A stretch of 27,066 bases of DNA from an uncultured Chloroflexota bacterium (GCA_937879875.1 CALFMN010000069.1:1-27066); one strand, 5' to 3'. Positions 1 through 8,387 are shown, counted from the first letter of the stretch. A program made the numbers and translations. The notes: generated by a model not told the origin, from the sequence alone.

Positions 1-278
1 TGGCGTTAATGTCGCCTGATCCGAGCCGATCGCCGGTTGCCGGCGCATAGCCGTCTGGTCTGGCCGTGCCGCACGAACCGTATGGCCTTGGCTTGCGTGG
101 GCGTATGGCACCGAGCCGCCGTGCTCGGTGGATCGCACGCGATGCTTGTTGCCGGCTGCGGTCCGGCGCGCCCGTGGTCGCGGCCGCAGCCGCGGCCGGC
201 TGTTCACGAACGGCCCCTACCGTACGGTTGGCAGCGTTCCCTGCGCCTCGCCTCGCGCACAGCGCGCGCTTGCGAGCC
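1..278. other. No gene recognised at left edge
   Basis: Open frames exist on both strands, but none resembles a known family or has a convincing ribosome binding site. A short dyad (7-bp arms CACCGAG at 109-115 and CTCGGTG at 124-130) lies about 210 bases downstream of the minus-strand NHL gene. It has no T tract, so a terminator role is only a guess. Confidence 0.4.
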
Positions 279-326
279 GCGCACATGATAGCTGCCGCCC
301 TCGCGCGCTCGCCGGCCCAGCGCCAC
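279..326 (-). pseudogene. Remnant of a CaiB-type CoA transferase
   Basis: Read on the minus strand, this stretch encodes VALGRRAREGGSYHVR, identical to 16 residues of the CoA transferase at 11306-12709. At DNA level, 280-326 matches 11547-11593 with 3 differences in 47 bases. Resemblance stops on both sides, and the frame runs into a stop about 75 bases later. It begins 13 bases past the NHL gene stop codon. The conserved Gly-Gly-Ser-Tyr-His segment is common in this family, so the piece may derive from another paralogue. It looks like a leftover of a deleted or recombined gene rather than a functional one. Confidence 0.6.
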
Positions 327-341
327 GCGCGGCGTCGCGCC

Positions 342-1322
342 CTAGCCCATCGCGCGATCGTAGACCTGAATCCGATGTCGGCAGCTGTCGACGACCAGCA
401 CGCGGCCGTTCGCGTCGGTTTCCACGGCGGTCGGCCCCCAGAAGCGTTTTTCCGGGGTGCCGTCGGCCATGATCTTGCGGCCCTCCATCAGATCGGCGTT
501 CGCCGTGAGAAACTCGGCGCCCCAGGTGGACATCTCGGAGTCGCCAATCAACGCTGTCAGCGGATACCCCTCGGCGGTGAAGACCATCACCCGCTCATTC
601 CCCCAGTCGGCAACGAAGACGTTGCCCTCGCCGTCTACCGAGACGTTGGCGGGCCGCCTGAGCTGGCCGTCGCCCGAGCCCGGCGCGCCGATCGTCATGA
701 GGTAGTCGCCGCCGGGGGAGAACTTCTGTACCCGGTCGTTGCGCCAGTCCGCGACATAGACGTTCCCGACGGTATCAAGACCAACGCCCCAGGGCAGGTC
801 GAACTCGCCCGGCCCGCTGCCCGCCGAGCCCCACGCGGACAGCGGCGTGCCGTCCGGGCTGAACTTCTGGATCCGGTTGTTGAGCTGATCGACGACGATC
901 ACGTTGTCGTCGGCGTCCACCGCCACGCCCGAGGGGCGGTTGAGCCGGCCGGGGCCGGAACCGAAGCCGCCCCACTTGCGGACGAAATTTCCGTCCCTGT
1001 CGAACACCTGCACGTCGTGCCGGTGCTCGTCGCTGATGTAGAAGTTGCCCTGACTGTCGCGGTCGATCGCCGTGGGCCAGGTGAGCTGACCGTCCGCTTC
1101 ACCGAAGCCGGCAAACTGGCCGACGAACTCGGCGTCGATCGTGCAAATGCTGACTCGCACGGCACCCATCGGCGCTTGCGTTGCATTCGAACGGTTCAGC
1201 ACGTAGAGCAGACCGCCCTCACCGAGGGTCATGTCGATCGGGTTGCTGAACCCCCTGCCGGTAAGCGCCAGCATGCCGATGGTGTGCGAGTAGGTGAAGG
1301 GGCGGCTGCGGACCATGACCAT
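342..1322 (-). CDS. NHL-repeat beta-propeller protein
   Basis: A 326-residue protein built largely of NHL repeats, at about residues 26-66, 80-118, 128-165, 176-211, 223-259 and 300-326. Each carries the usual pattern, for example RPSGVAVDADDNVIVVD followed by N-N-R-I-Q-K-F. Such propellers normally bind proteins, ligands or RNA; some are enzymes. No signal peptide is visible. The start is the first ATG of Met-Val-Met-Val, with AGGAG seven bases upstream. The same frame stays open far upstream, but that part is antisense-frame shadow of the DUF1501 gene. It is the last gene of a minus-strand set after DUF1800 and DUF1501, with an 83-base gap, so it is probably co-transcribed. A scaffold or sensor role for that set is inference; the binding partner is unknown. 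Confidence 0.85.
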   Translation of the reverse strand: MVMVRSRPFTYSHTIGMLALTGRGFSNPIDMTLGEGGLLYVLNRSNATQAPMGAVRVSICTIDAEFVGQFAGFGEADGQLTWPTAIDRDSQGNFYISDEHRHDVQVFDRDGNFVRKWGGFGSGPGRLNRPSGVAVDADDNVIVVDQLNNRIQKFSPDGTPLSAWGSAGSGPGEFDLPWGVGLDTVGNVYVADWRNDRVQKFSPGGDYLMTIGAPGSGDGQLRRPANVSVDGEGNVFVADWGNERVMVFTAEGYPLTALIGDSEMSTWGAEFLTANADLMEGRKIMADGTPEKRFWGPTAVETDANGRVLVVDSCRHRIQVYDRAMG

Positions 1323-1405
1323 GACAACGCTCCTGCTGACGGGTAGGCGCCCGGCCACCGATCGCCGGCCAGCCGGGCGCAGTCTCTGAGCCGCAGGTGC
1401 GGCGG

Positions 1406-2578
1406 CTAAACGAAGGCGAACTGCTCGAAGCTGCCGTTGACGATCGGCTTCGCCTCGATCTGCAGCCAGCGCTCGAGGATCGAGCTGTAGGCCGAGCGGA
1501 AATCGTTGTTGGACTGGAGATTGCCGAGGGTCAGGTCGCTCTCCTTCAAGGACGGGTACTCGCCGTACATCCCGCCCTTGACCGGATCGCCGAGCACGAA
1601 GGCGACGCCGCCCGCGCCGTGGTCGGTGCCGGCCCCGTTGTCTTTGACGCGGCGGCTGAACTCCGACCACATCAGCAAGATCACGTCGTCGGCCGCGTCG
1701 TGTTCGCGCAGGTCGGCGAAGAAGGCCGAGACCGCCTCGGAAACCTCCTTCCAGAGCAGGGCGTGCGTCGGCAGCTCCGAGGCGTGCGTGTCGAAGCTGC
1801 CGTGCGATGTGTAGAAGACGCGCGTGCCGAGGCCCGCGAGCTTCACCTGCGCGATCCCCTTCAGATTCGCCGCGATCAGGCTGCTGGGATAGGAGACGGT
1901 CGAGTTGTACTGATCGAGCGCTGTGGCCAGGATGTCGGCACCCTTCTGCGCATCGAGCCCCGTCTGGCCCATGTAGCGCAGCACATCGTTCATCGGGTCG
2001 TCGACGTGGACCGGCTGCAGCGGCTTGACCTTCTGGTCGTCGTTGAAGCCGTCGTCGTACATCGAGGAGAAGACTTCGAGCGCGGAGTTGCGCTGGTCCA
2101 CGCTGGCGAGGCTGGTAAGCAGGCCGTAGCCGTCGAGCTGCGCCACTGAGGCCACCGGCACACCGCTGAGCGCCAACGCCCGCGGCAGCCCCCGCCCGAA
2201 ATTTACCGCGGAGAGCACGTTTTCGGCCTTCGGATCGATCTCGCGCACGACCTTGCCCAGCCAGCCATCCGTCGTCATCTTGTCGGGTTCGGCCGTGTAC
2301 CAGATGTCCATTGAGCGAAAGTGCGAGTAGTTCGGGTTCGGATAGCCGATGCCGGCGATAACCGCCATCTTGCCCGCGTCCCAGAACGGCTTGATGGCGG
2401 CCATGCTTGGATGGAAGCCGAAGCGATCGTCGATCTTCAGCACGTCCGCTTCGGCGATGCGAACGGTCTTGCGATTGTCGTAGTACAGCCCATCGGCGTA
2501 GGGAATCACCGTGTTCAACGCGTCGTTGCCGCCCGTCAGTTGCAGCACGACAAGGGTCGGCGGCTTCGTGGTGCTCAT
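1406..2578 (-). CDS. DUF1501 family protein
   Basis: A 390-residue member of the DUF1501 family, which has an alkaline phosphatase/sulfatase-like fold. Visible motifs are LTGGNDALN (14-22), SHFRSMD, SHGSFDTH (258-265), SEFSRR (305-310) and GTDHG (317-321), the usual metal-site-like elements. The start is ATG at 2578, with AGGAG six to seven bases upstream; an upstream in-frame extension to 2623 lacks a good ribosome site. Most DUF1501 proteins begin with a Tat signal, but this one enters its first core strand (TLVVLQL) within eight residues, so it should be cytoplasmic unless exported by a partner. It sits 85 bases after DUF1800, its common neighbour across bacteria. The biochemical function of the pair is not established. 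Confidence 0.92.
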   Translation of the reverse strand: MSTTKPPTLVVLQLTGGNDALNTVIPYADGLYYDNRKTVRIAEADVLKIDDRFGFHPSMAAIKPFWDAGKMAVIAGIGYPNPNYSHFRSMDIWYTAEPDKMTTDGWLGKVVREIDPKAENVLSAVNFGRGLPRALALSGVPVASVAQLDGYGLLTSLASVDQRNSALEVFSSMYDDGFNDDQKVKPLQPVHVDDPMNDVLRYMGQTGLDAQKGADILATALDQYNSTVSYPSSLIAANLKGIAQVKLAGLGTRVFYTSHGSFDTHASELPTHALLWKEVSEAVSAFFADLREHDAADDVILLMWSEFSRRVKDNGAGTDHGAGGVAFVLGDPVKGGMYGEYPSLKESDLTLGNLQSNNDFRSAYSSILERWLQIEAKPIVNGSFEQFAFV

Positions 2579-2663
2579 TGCGCTCTCCTGACACTTTCCC
2601 GATTCACCGCTGGATCGCGGCATCGTTCGGGCGGCGGAGTTTGGCCACCGCCCCGTCTACGCG

Positions 2664-4055
2664 CTAGACGAGCTGGAACTCGCGGGTGGCGACGATTAGC
2701 TGCAGCAGCTCGGCGACCCGCTGCGCGGCCGCGGCATCGCCCCCGAACCGAAGGTTGCCGCCCTGGCGGGCGAACGTCAGCAGCGAGTCGCGGGTCTTCT
2801 CCGACACCTCGAGCGGCCCGATCAGTTCGAGGCTGGCGTCGACGAACGCCTCAGGCGAGAGTTCTCCCTTCGCCCGCAGGCGCGTGACAATCTTCTGTAC
2901 GCCGGGCTTGCCGAGGTCGCCGACCTGGGCAGAGGCGAAGTTGATCCGCTCGACCAGAATGCCCGTGTCGATCCATTCTTTGCCGGTGTGCCAGCCTTCG
3001 ACGCTGGGCGGATTCAGCAGGTCCTGGCCCATGTAGCGGCACTCGAGCGCGATGTCGCGAATGCCCCAGGCCGGGTACTGGAAGTCCTCGACGAGCCGCA
3101 TGATGCCCACCACGTGCTCGGTCGGACTCTTGACCCTGGCGTAGCAGGCCCGCGGCGAGCGGAAGAAGTCGGACAGGAACAGGGCGCGCATCACCGCGCG
3201 GATGTCGTACTTCGAATTGACGTAGACGTCCGCCAGTTGCGCGATCGCCGCGTCGTCCGGCTTGTCCGACACGAAGAAGGTGTACAGGCGGCGGGCGATG
3301 AAGCGCGCGGCGGACGGCTGCCGCACGATGATGTCGATGATGTCCGCCCCGTCGAAATGGCCGCGCTCGCCCAGAAAGACCTTCTCACCGTAGTCGTGCA
3401 GGTCGGGGCGGAACTCGAACTCCCAGCGGAAGCGCCCGAAGGGCTGCGCGCCCGGAATCGGGTTCTTCATCGTCCAGCCGGTGAACGCGCGCGCACAGTT
3501 CTTGACGTCGTCCTCGCTGTAGTTGCCGATGCCAAGGGAAAACAACTCAAGCAGTTCGCGGCCGTAATTTTCGTTGTGAACGGCGGTCGTGTTCTCCTGG
3601 TTGTCGAGCCAGAAGATCATCGCGGGATTGCGCGACAGCTCGATCAGGATGGTGCGGAAGTCGTCGAGCGCATGCCTGCGCAGCATCGCGACCTGTGCGA
3701 GCATCGCCCCCGCGTGATTGGTCTTGGCGAAGCCCGTCGCGAAGAGGCCGTGCCAGAAGAGCGCCAGCTTCTCTTCGAGAGGGCGCCTGGTATTGATCAT
3801 GCGATAGACCCAGTAGGCCTGGGCCGGCTCAAGCAGGCGCGCCTCTTTCATATCGACGTAGTAGCGGAAGATCAGGTCGTCATCGAGATCCGGCTGTGTC
3901 TCGGGGTGGAGCAGCTGCTCGACGGTTGCCTCGTAGCCCTTCGCCAGCGACGCCTCCAGCTCATCGCGCGTGGCGCCGAAGCCGGCGCGGCGGAACAGGT
4001 GCGCCATCAGCTCCAGGTCAGTGAGCGGCTTCACCTCGGGAGTACTGATGACCAT
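2664..4055 (-). CDS. DUF1800 family protein
   Basis: A 463-residue DUF1800 protein. The hallmark N-terminal segment HLFRRAGFGAT lies at residues 19-29, and the conserved core HNENYGRELLELFSLG runs on to RAFTGW at about residues 160-194. The end (LLQLIVATREFQLV) is also typical. Family function is unknown; members are nearly always encoded next to DUF1501, as here. No signal peptide or membrane segment is visible, unlike many relatives. The start is ATG at 4055, preceded by AAGGAGG eight bases away. It is the first large gene of a minus-strand operon with DUF1501 and an NHL-repeat protein. Its 5' leader holds a short open frame with a strong ribosome site and a stable hairpin, suggesting control after transcription initiation (inference). 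Confidence 0.93.
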   Translation of the reverse strand: MVISTPEVKPLTDLELMAHLFRRAGFGATRDELEASLAKGYEATVEQLLHPETQPDLDDDLIFRYYVDMKEARLLEPAQAYWVYRMINTRRPLEEKLALFWHGLFATGFAKTNHAGAMLAQVAMLRRHALDDFRTILIELSRNPAMIFWLDNQENTTAVHNENYGRELLELFSLGIGNYSEDDVKNCARAFTGWTMKNPIPGAQPFGRFRWEFEFRPDLHDYGEKVFLGERGHFDGADIIDIIVRQPSAARFIARRLYTFFVSDKPDDAAIAQLADVYVNSKYDIRAVMRALFLSDFFRSPRACYARVKSPTEHVVGIMRLVEDFQYPAWGIRDIALECRYMGQDLLNPPSVEGWHTGKEWIDTGILVERINFASAQVGDLGKPGVQKIVTRLRAKGELSPEAFVDASLELIGPLEVSEKTRDSLLTFARQGGNLRFGGDAAAAQRVAELLQLIVATREFQLV

Positions 4056-4135
4056 AGCGACAACCTCCTTGCTCTACCCACAGGAGAGACGCAGCGGCGC
4101 CCGACGCGGCCCCAGATGCCGGCGCACGGGTGTAA

Positions 4136-4165
4136 GCCCCGCTCCCGCCGGAAGGCGGGCGGGGC
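4136..4165 (-). promoter_or_regulatory. GC-rich hairpin in DUF1800 leader
   Basis: GCCCC and CCCGCC (plus strand, 4136-4140 and 4144-4149) pair with GGCGGG (4154-4159) and GGGGC (4161-4165) around a four-base loop, with a small asymmetric internal bulge. On the minus-strand transcript it begins four bases after the stop codon of a 22-codon reading frame and ends 80 bases before the DUF1800 start. No U tract follows, so it is not a classical terminator. An attenuator-like or mRNA-stabilising role is possible. Confidence 0.45.
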
Positions 4166-4169
4166 ACGA

Positions 4170-4238
4170 CTATCGCGTGAGGATGGCGAGAGGCGTGCGA
4201 GGGGAGCGCACGCGGTTGACGCGGGACGGGGACACCAT
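4170..4238 (-). CDS. Putative 22-residue leader peptide
   Basis: A short minus-strand frame of 22 codons plus TAG. Its ATG at 4238 is preceded by a near-perfect AGGAGGTG with five bases between AGGAGG and the start, as strong as any ribosome site in the window. The peptide is basic, with arginine at positions 6, 9, 11, 14 and 22, three prolines and no acidic residue. It ends four bases before a strong hairpin and lies 114 bases upstream of the DUF1800 start. The arrangement resembles a translated leader controlling a downstream operon. It could also be a free-standing small protein or chance. No homologue is recognised. Confidence 0.4.
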   Translation of the reverse strand: MVSPSRVNRVRSPRTPLAILTR

Positions 4239-4317
4239 CGGCACCTCCTGGCGCAGCGGCGCAGGAACCAGCCGAACCGGGGTCGAACCTCGCGGCAGCA
4301 TCGGTCTACGGCTACAA

Positions 4318-4323
4318 AGTCTA
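4318..4323 (-). promoter_or_regulatory. Candidate -10 for the DUF1800 operon
   Basis: TAGACT on the minus strand, preceded by GC as in several other candidate -10 elements of this window. It would start transcription near 4311 and give a leader holding the small frame and the hairpin. No good -35 is visible. The rest of 4239-4531 shows no gene. Confidence 0.22.
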
Positions 4324-4531
4324 GCACCAGGCCGCCTCGATCGCCACCACAAACTGCCATACGCGCCGTTGCTGAAGCGTATCAAGCCGCCATCGCGAGC
4401 ACAGCCGGCCGGTGTCTGCACGCTGGCGACGCGGATCTCGACTGCGCCGCGCTCGGGATCGCCAGCGATCGGCTACCATACCCGCGGTCCACTCACGCGG
4501 CAGCGTGCCGACACACAGACGGAGAGAGACG

Positions 4532-4984
4532 ATGACGAACGCCCCGGCTGCGGGTCCCATCCAACTCACCAGCGACATGCGCGAGGCCGTGAACGGCGCG
4601 CTGACCGCCGGCATCCCCGTCGTCGTGGCCTACGTCGACGAGGCGGGTCAGCCGAACCTCTCGTTCCGCGGCAGCGTCCAGGTCTACAGCGACGACCAGC
4701 TTGCGATCTGGGTGCGCAACCCGGAGGGCGGCCTGCAGCGGGCGCTGGCCAGCAACCCGCGGCTCACCCTGCTCTACCGCAACCCCCAGACGCGGATGAT
4801 GCTCAACTTCCAGGGGCGCGGGCGCTTCGACGGCAGCGAGGGCGTGCGCGCCACGGTGTACGAACATTCACCGCAGCCTGAGCAGAACGCGGATCGAGAG
4901 CGGAAGGGCCGCGCCCTGATCATCGACCTGGACAGGGTCGTGGGCGTGGTTCCGGGCGGCCGTGTGCTGATGCAGCGCCAGTAG
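4532..4984 (+). CDS. Pyridoxamine 5'-phosphate oxidase-like split-barrel protein
   Basis: A 150-residue protein of the flavin-binding split-barrel type (PNPOx-like superfamily). It shows the usual order: a helix with MREAVNGALTAG, a strand pair reading PVVVAYVDEAGQPNLSFRG, then NPEGGLQRALASNPRLTLLYRNP and a second half with GRGRF. Members bind FMN or F420 and reduce small molecules, or act as haem- or flavin-handling proteins; substrate cannot be inferred. The start is ATG at 4532 with GGAGAGAG upstream; an in-frame extension to 4412 has low-complexity arginine-rich sequence and no ribosome site. It is followed 185 bases later by a nitroreductase-fold gene on the same strand, so the two flavin-type proteins may be linked. 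Confidence 0.8.
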   Translation: MTNAPAAGPIQLTSDMREAVNGALTAGIPVVVAYVDEAGQPNLSFRGSVQVYSDDQLAIWVRNPEGGLQRALASNPRLTLLYRNPQTRMMLNFQGRGRFDGSEGVRATVYEHSPQPEQNADRERKGRALIIDLDRVVGVVPGGRVLMQRQ

Positions 4985-5169
4985 CAGCGGCAGCACTCCG
5001 AACGGCATGGGCATGGCGCGGCGGCCGCGCCCACCGGCGAGAGGAACGAGCGCTCGATCGCGTCACGAGCACCGCGGGTCGAGCCAACGTCCCGCCGGGA
5101 GTTGCCGCCCGGATTTGTACGCTATGAATGGCGCCGACAGGCCCTCACGACAGTCAAAGGAGCGGACCG

Positions 5170-5844
5170 ATGACGACCAATGCCGGCTCGCAGGCCCCCG
5201 TAGCGGGATTTGACGTGCTGGAAGCCATCTACACGACCCGCGCCATGCGCCGGCTCGAGCCTGACCCCATCCCGCCGGACGTGCTGCGCCGCATCATGGA
5301 CGCCGCGATTCGAGCGCCCAGCGGCGGCAACTCGCAGGGCTGGTCGTTCGTGGTGGTGACCGACCCCGAATTGCGCGCCGGTCTCGCCCGCATCTACAAG
5401 CCCTGCATCGACACCCTCGCGCAGCCGGGCAGCCCGTACTATGCGGCGTTGCACTCGGAAGACGAGGCGGTGCGCACACCCACCGAGCGTATGGTCAAGT
5501 CGGCGCTCTATCTCGGCAACCACATGCAGGAGGCTCCAGCGCTCGTCGTCGCCTGCCTGCATACGGGCGGCCGGCCGTCGACACTCCTCAGTGGCTCGTC
5601 GATCTATCCCGCGGTCCAGAACCTGATGATGGCGGCACGGGCGTTCGGAGTGGGAAGCACACTTACGACCATCGCCAATCGCATGTGCGGGCAGGAGATC
5701 CGCGACCTCCTGGGCATTCCGCCCGAGATCGAGACCGCGGCGCTCATTCCGCTCGGCTACCCGAAGGGGCGCTGGGGCGTGGCGCCGCGCCGCCCGCTGG
5801 CTGAGGTTGTGTTCGCCGATCGCTACGGTCAGGGGATGGCATGA
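5170..5844 (+). CDS. Nitroreductase family flavoprotein
   Basis: A 224-residue nitroreductase-fold protein. The FMN phosphate-binding start is visible as TTRAMRRLEP (residues 22-31), followed by the family signature APSGGNSQGW (49-58). The late segment containing IPLGYPKGRWG near residue 205 is typical of the C-terminal part. These enzymes are FMN-dependent and use NAD(P)H to reduce nitro groups, quinones or flavins; some act as dehalogenases or oxidases. The start is ATG at 5170, with AAAGGAG seven bases upstream; the in-frame ATG at 5128 lacks a ribosome site. It is convergent with the oxidoreductase gene that ends at 5966. The 121-base gap between them shows no clear terminator. Confidence 0.9.
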   Translation: MTTNAGSQAPVAGFDVLEAIYTTRAMRRLEPDPIPPDVLRRIMDAAIRAPSGGNSQGWSFVVVTDPELRAGLARIYKPCIDTLAQPGSPYYAALHSEDEAVRTPTERMVKSALYLGNHMQEAPALVVACLHTGGRPSTLLSGSSIYPAVQNLMMAARAFGVGSTLTTIANRMCGQEIRDLLGIPPEIETAALIPLGYPKGRWGVAPRRPLAEVVFADRYGQGMA

Positions 5845-5965
5845 CTGCCGATCCTGCCCGGCGCGGTTCTTCCCGATGACAGGTGCCGGAGGATTGGCGC
5901 GGTCGCACGTGCCGGCAAAAAGACGCATCAGGGAGATGGCGCGGGCGAATCGCACAACGACGGCG

Positions 5966-7066
5966 CTACCCGCTGATGCTCACGACCGCGCCCGTGTCCG
6001 ATGAGCGCTGGATCGCGTCGAGCAGCCGATGCCGCCGCACCGCCAGCTCGAAGTCGGCGTCGATCCGCTCGCCGGAACGCAGGCAGTCGGCGTAGCGCAC
6101 ATAGGCCTGCGCGACATTGAACGCCGTGCCTGCCGGCGTCCCTTCGGGCGCCAGCGTGAAACGCTCCGGCACGGCCAACCGTTCGGGCGGGGCGTCCTTC
6201 TGGGCGCCGGCGAGCGTGCTCGGCCCGATGTTGAAGCCGCCGGGACTCGAGAGGAACAGCGAGCCTTCGCTGCCGTAGATCTCCAGGCGCGCCCCGCTGC
6301 CGTGGAACGGTGCGCTCACGATCTGGGCGGAAACGGCCGCGCCGCTCTCCAGCCGGCCGTGCAGCAGCACGGTGTCGGGCGAAGTCACGGCGATCGAGGC
6401 GCCGGTGTCGCTGATGGGCCATTGGCGCAGTTGTGTGCTGATGCTGCCGGACAGTTCGACAAACTCGCCCAGGCAGAAACAGAACGTGTCCAGCGTATGC
6501 CCGCCCTGTATGGCCAGCGTGCCGACACCGTTCGCACGGTCGGCGGCCCAGCTACGGCTGGCGGGGCGTGCCACACCGCCCGTGCCGATCACCGCCAGGC
6601 TGCACGCGAGCACCTGCCCGACGTAGCCGTTCGCGATCAACTCGTGCAGGTAGAGAAAAGTCGGGTCGCTGCGCCCCTGCAGCCCGATCATGGTGCGCAT
6701 AGCGCGCTGCCTGGCGAGCGCCGCCATCTCCTCCGCCTCGGCCAGGTTCGCGCCCAGCGGCCACTCACAGAACACATCTTTCCCCGCGTTGAGTGCCGCC
6801 AGCACAATCTCGCGGTGATACGGCACCCGCACATTGACCGCGACGAGGTCGATCTGCGGATGGGCGACGAGGGCGCGATAATCCGAGAACGCCAGCGCCG
6901 CGCCGAACGTGGCCGCCGCCTCCCGCGCGGTCTCCTCGTGGGCGGTGCAAATCGCCTTCAGCTCGTAGTCGGGCAGCGCATGCAGCGCCGGGACGTGCGA
7001 GCGAGCCCCCCAGCTGCCGGTGTGGGCATTCGCCCCGACCAGACCAACCCGGATTCTTTCGGCCAC
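5966..7066 (-). CDS. Gal80-like Gfo/Idh/MocA family oxidoreductase
   Basis: A 366-residue protein with an N-terminal Rossmann fold (RVGLVGANAHTG, residues 6-17) and the C-terminal alpha/beta domain of the Gfo/Idh/MocA family. The position that normally reads Glu-Lys-Pro, where the Lys is catalytic, reads EWP at 101-103. The stretch RANGVGTLAIQGGHTLD also resembles Gal80-type members. It may be a sensor or a dehydrogenase with altered catalysis rather than a standard sugar dehydrogenase. A GTG start at 7066 is chosen because GAGGAG lies eight bases upstream; a TTG at 7093 has a poorer site. It follows the CoA transferase by 109 bases and is probably the last gene of that minus-strand set. Confidence 0.85.
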   Translation of the reverse strand: MAERIRVGLVGANAHTGSWGARSHVPALHALPDYELKAICTAHEETAREAAATFGAALAFSDYRALVAHPQIDLVAVNVRVPYHREIVLAALNAGKDVFCEWPLGANLAEAEEMAALARQRAMRTMIGLQGRSDPTFLYLHELIANGYVGQVLACSLAVIGTGGVARPASRSWAADRANGVGTLAIQGGHTLDTFCFCLGEFVELSGSISTQLRQWPISDTGASIAVTSPDTVLLHGRLESGAAVSAQIVSAPFHGSGARLEIYGSEGSLFLSSPGGFNIGPSTLAGAQKDAPPERLAVPERFTLAPEGTPAGTAFNVAQAYVRYADCLRSGERIDADFELAVRRHRLLDAIQRSSDTGAVVSISG

Positions 7067-7175
7067 CGTGCGCGCTCCTCTCTCGACCCCCAACCAACCC
7101 GCCCGCGCGAGGCATCATCACCGCAGCGACCGCGCCCGGCGAGCCCGCGACCTGCGCCGGCCTTCCCTCGAGGGC

Positions 7176-8387
7176 TTATAACGCGCCCGCGTCGCGCAGC
7201 GCGACGATCTCGCTCCATGTATACCCCAGCTCCGACAGCACCTCCTCGGTGTGCTGGCCGGCCTCCGGCGCGGGTCCACGCGCGGTGACGCGGCTCCGGC
7301 CGAAGCGGATGGGAATGTCCACCGTCTGGAAGCTCCCGAGGGTGGGATGCTCGATCGTGGCGAAGTGGCGGTTGGCGTGGGCCTGCGGGTCGCCGACCAC
7401 CTCCGTGGGCAGGGCGACCGGCGCCCAGATCACGCCGTTCGCCTCGAACCGTGGCGCCCACGCCGCCAAGGGCGCCGCGGCGATGATGCCGGCGATGATC
7501 GCACAGATCTCCTGGCTATGGCGCATGCGGTCGTTGAATCCAGCACAGCGCTTGTCGTCGATCAGGTCCGGGCGCTCAAGCGCGCGGCAGACTTTCGGCC
7601 AGTACGGATCCGATTGCGGCATGTTCAGCAGCAGCCAGCGGCCGTCCGCGCACTGGTAGCGCTGCTGGATCGGGTTCGGCGGCGAGTCCGGATCGCGTTT
7701 CGCCGGGTTCTTCCCGCTCACCAGCGTCGCCTGCAGGTCGCCGCTCAGCACAAAGGCGCCGGTGTTCAGCAGCGAGCAGCGCACCTCCTGGCCCAGGCCG
7801 CTGTGACCGCGCTCGATCAGGGCAGCAAGGACGCCCGCGACCAGTGCCAGCGCCGTGGTATGGTCTCCCATGCCTCCGCGCTGCAACATCGGCGGCGCGC
7901 CGGCATCGCCCATCAGGTGCATCATCCCCGAGCGTGCCCAGTAGGCCGTGAAGTCGAACCCAGGCAGATCGCGGTCCGGGCCTTCCGCGCCGTAAGCCGT
8001 CACCCAGGCGTAGATCAGCCGGGGGTTGCGCTTGGACAGCGTGGCGTAGGCGAGTTCGTAGCGCTCGACGCGCGACGGGGAAAGGTTGGTGATGAAGACA
8101 TCCGCGCGATCCGCCAGTTGCTGAACGATCGCCCGTCCGGCTGGATGGTTCAGGTCAGCCGTGGCGCTGCGCTTGCCGCGGTTGTCCATCTCGAAGCTCC
8201 AGTTTGGCCCGCCCGCCGCCTCGCCGCTCCCGGCCCCAGGCGTAACAAGGCCGCGCCACGCGTCGCCGGCCGGCGGCTCGATCTTGATCACCCGCGCGCC
8301 CATGTCCCCGAGCAGCGCGGCCGTGGTCGGGCCGGCGAGCCAGTTCGCGACCTCCAGCACCTGCACGCCGTCGAGCGGGCCGTCCAT
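7176..8387 (-). CDS. CaiB/BaiF-type (class III) CoA transferase
   Basis: A 403-residue class III CoA transferase, which moves CoA between carboxylic acids through a mixed anhydride on an aspartate. The N-terminal segment PLDGVQVLEVANWLAGP, then LLGDMGARVIKIEPPAGD, is characteristic. The catalytic aspartate is most likely D175 in GGMGDHTTA. The middle region DGRWLLLNMPQ and the C-terminal GQHTEEVLSELGY are also typical. Length is normal for the family. The start is ATG at 8387, with AAGGAGG five bases upstream. It lies between an amidohydrolase gene upstream and a Gal80-like oxidoreductase gene downstream on the same strand. The gap to the amidohydrolase contains a perfect 25-bp inverted repeat. 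The acid used is unknown. Confidence 0.93.
   Translation of the reverse strand: MDGPLDGVQVLEVANWLAGPTTAALLGDMGARVIKIEPPAGDAWRGLVTPGAGSGEAAGGPNWSFEMDNRGKRSATADLNHPAGRAIVQQLADRADVFITNLSPSRVERYELAYATLSKRNPRLIYAWVTAYGAEGPDRDLPGFDFTAYWARSGMMHLMGDAGAPPMLQRGGMGDHTTALALVAGVLAALIERGHSGLGQEVRCSLLNTGAFVLSGDLQATLVSGKNPAKRDPDSPPNPIQQRYQCADGRWLLLNMPQSDPYWPKVCRALERPDLIDDKRCAGFNDRMRHSQEICAIIAGIIAAAPLAAWAPRFEANGVIWAPVALPTEVVGDPQAHANRHFATIEHPTLGSFQTVDIPIRFGRSRVTARGPAPEAGQHTEEVLSELGYTWSEIVALRDAGAL

Noticed and set aside
342..2594. A 750-codon minus-strand open frame joining the NHL protein to a long N-terminal part
   Set aside because: The N-terminal 424 codons are the DUF1501 gene read in the wrong frame; a ribosome site at the inner ATG marks the true NHL start.
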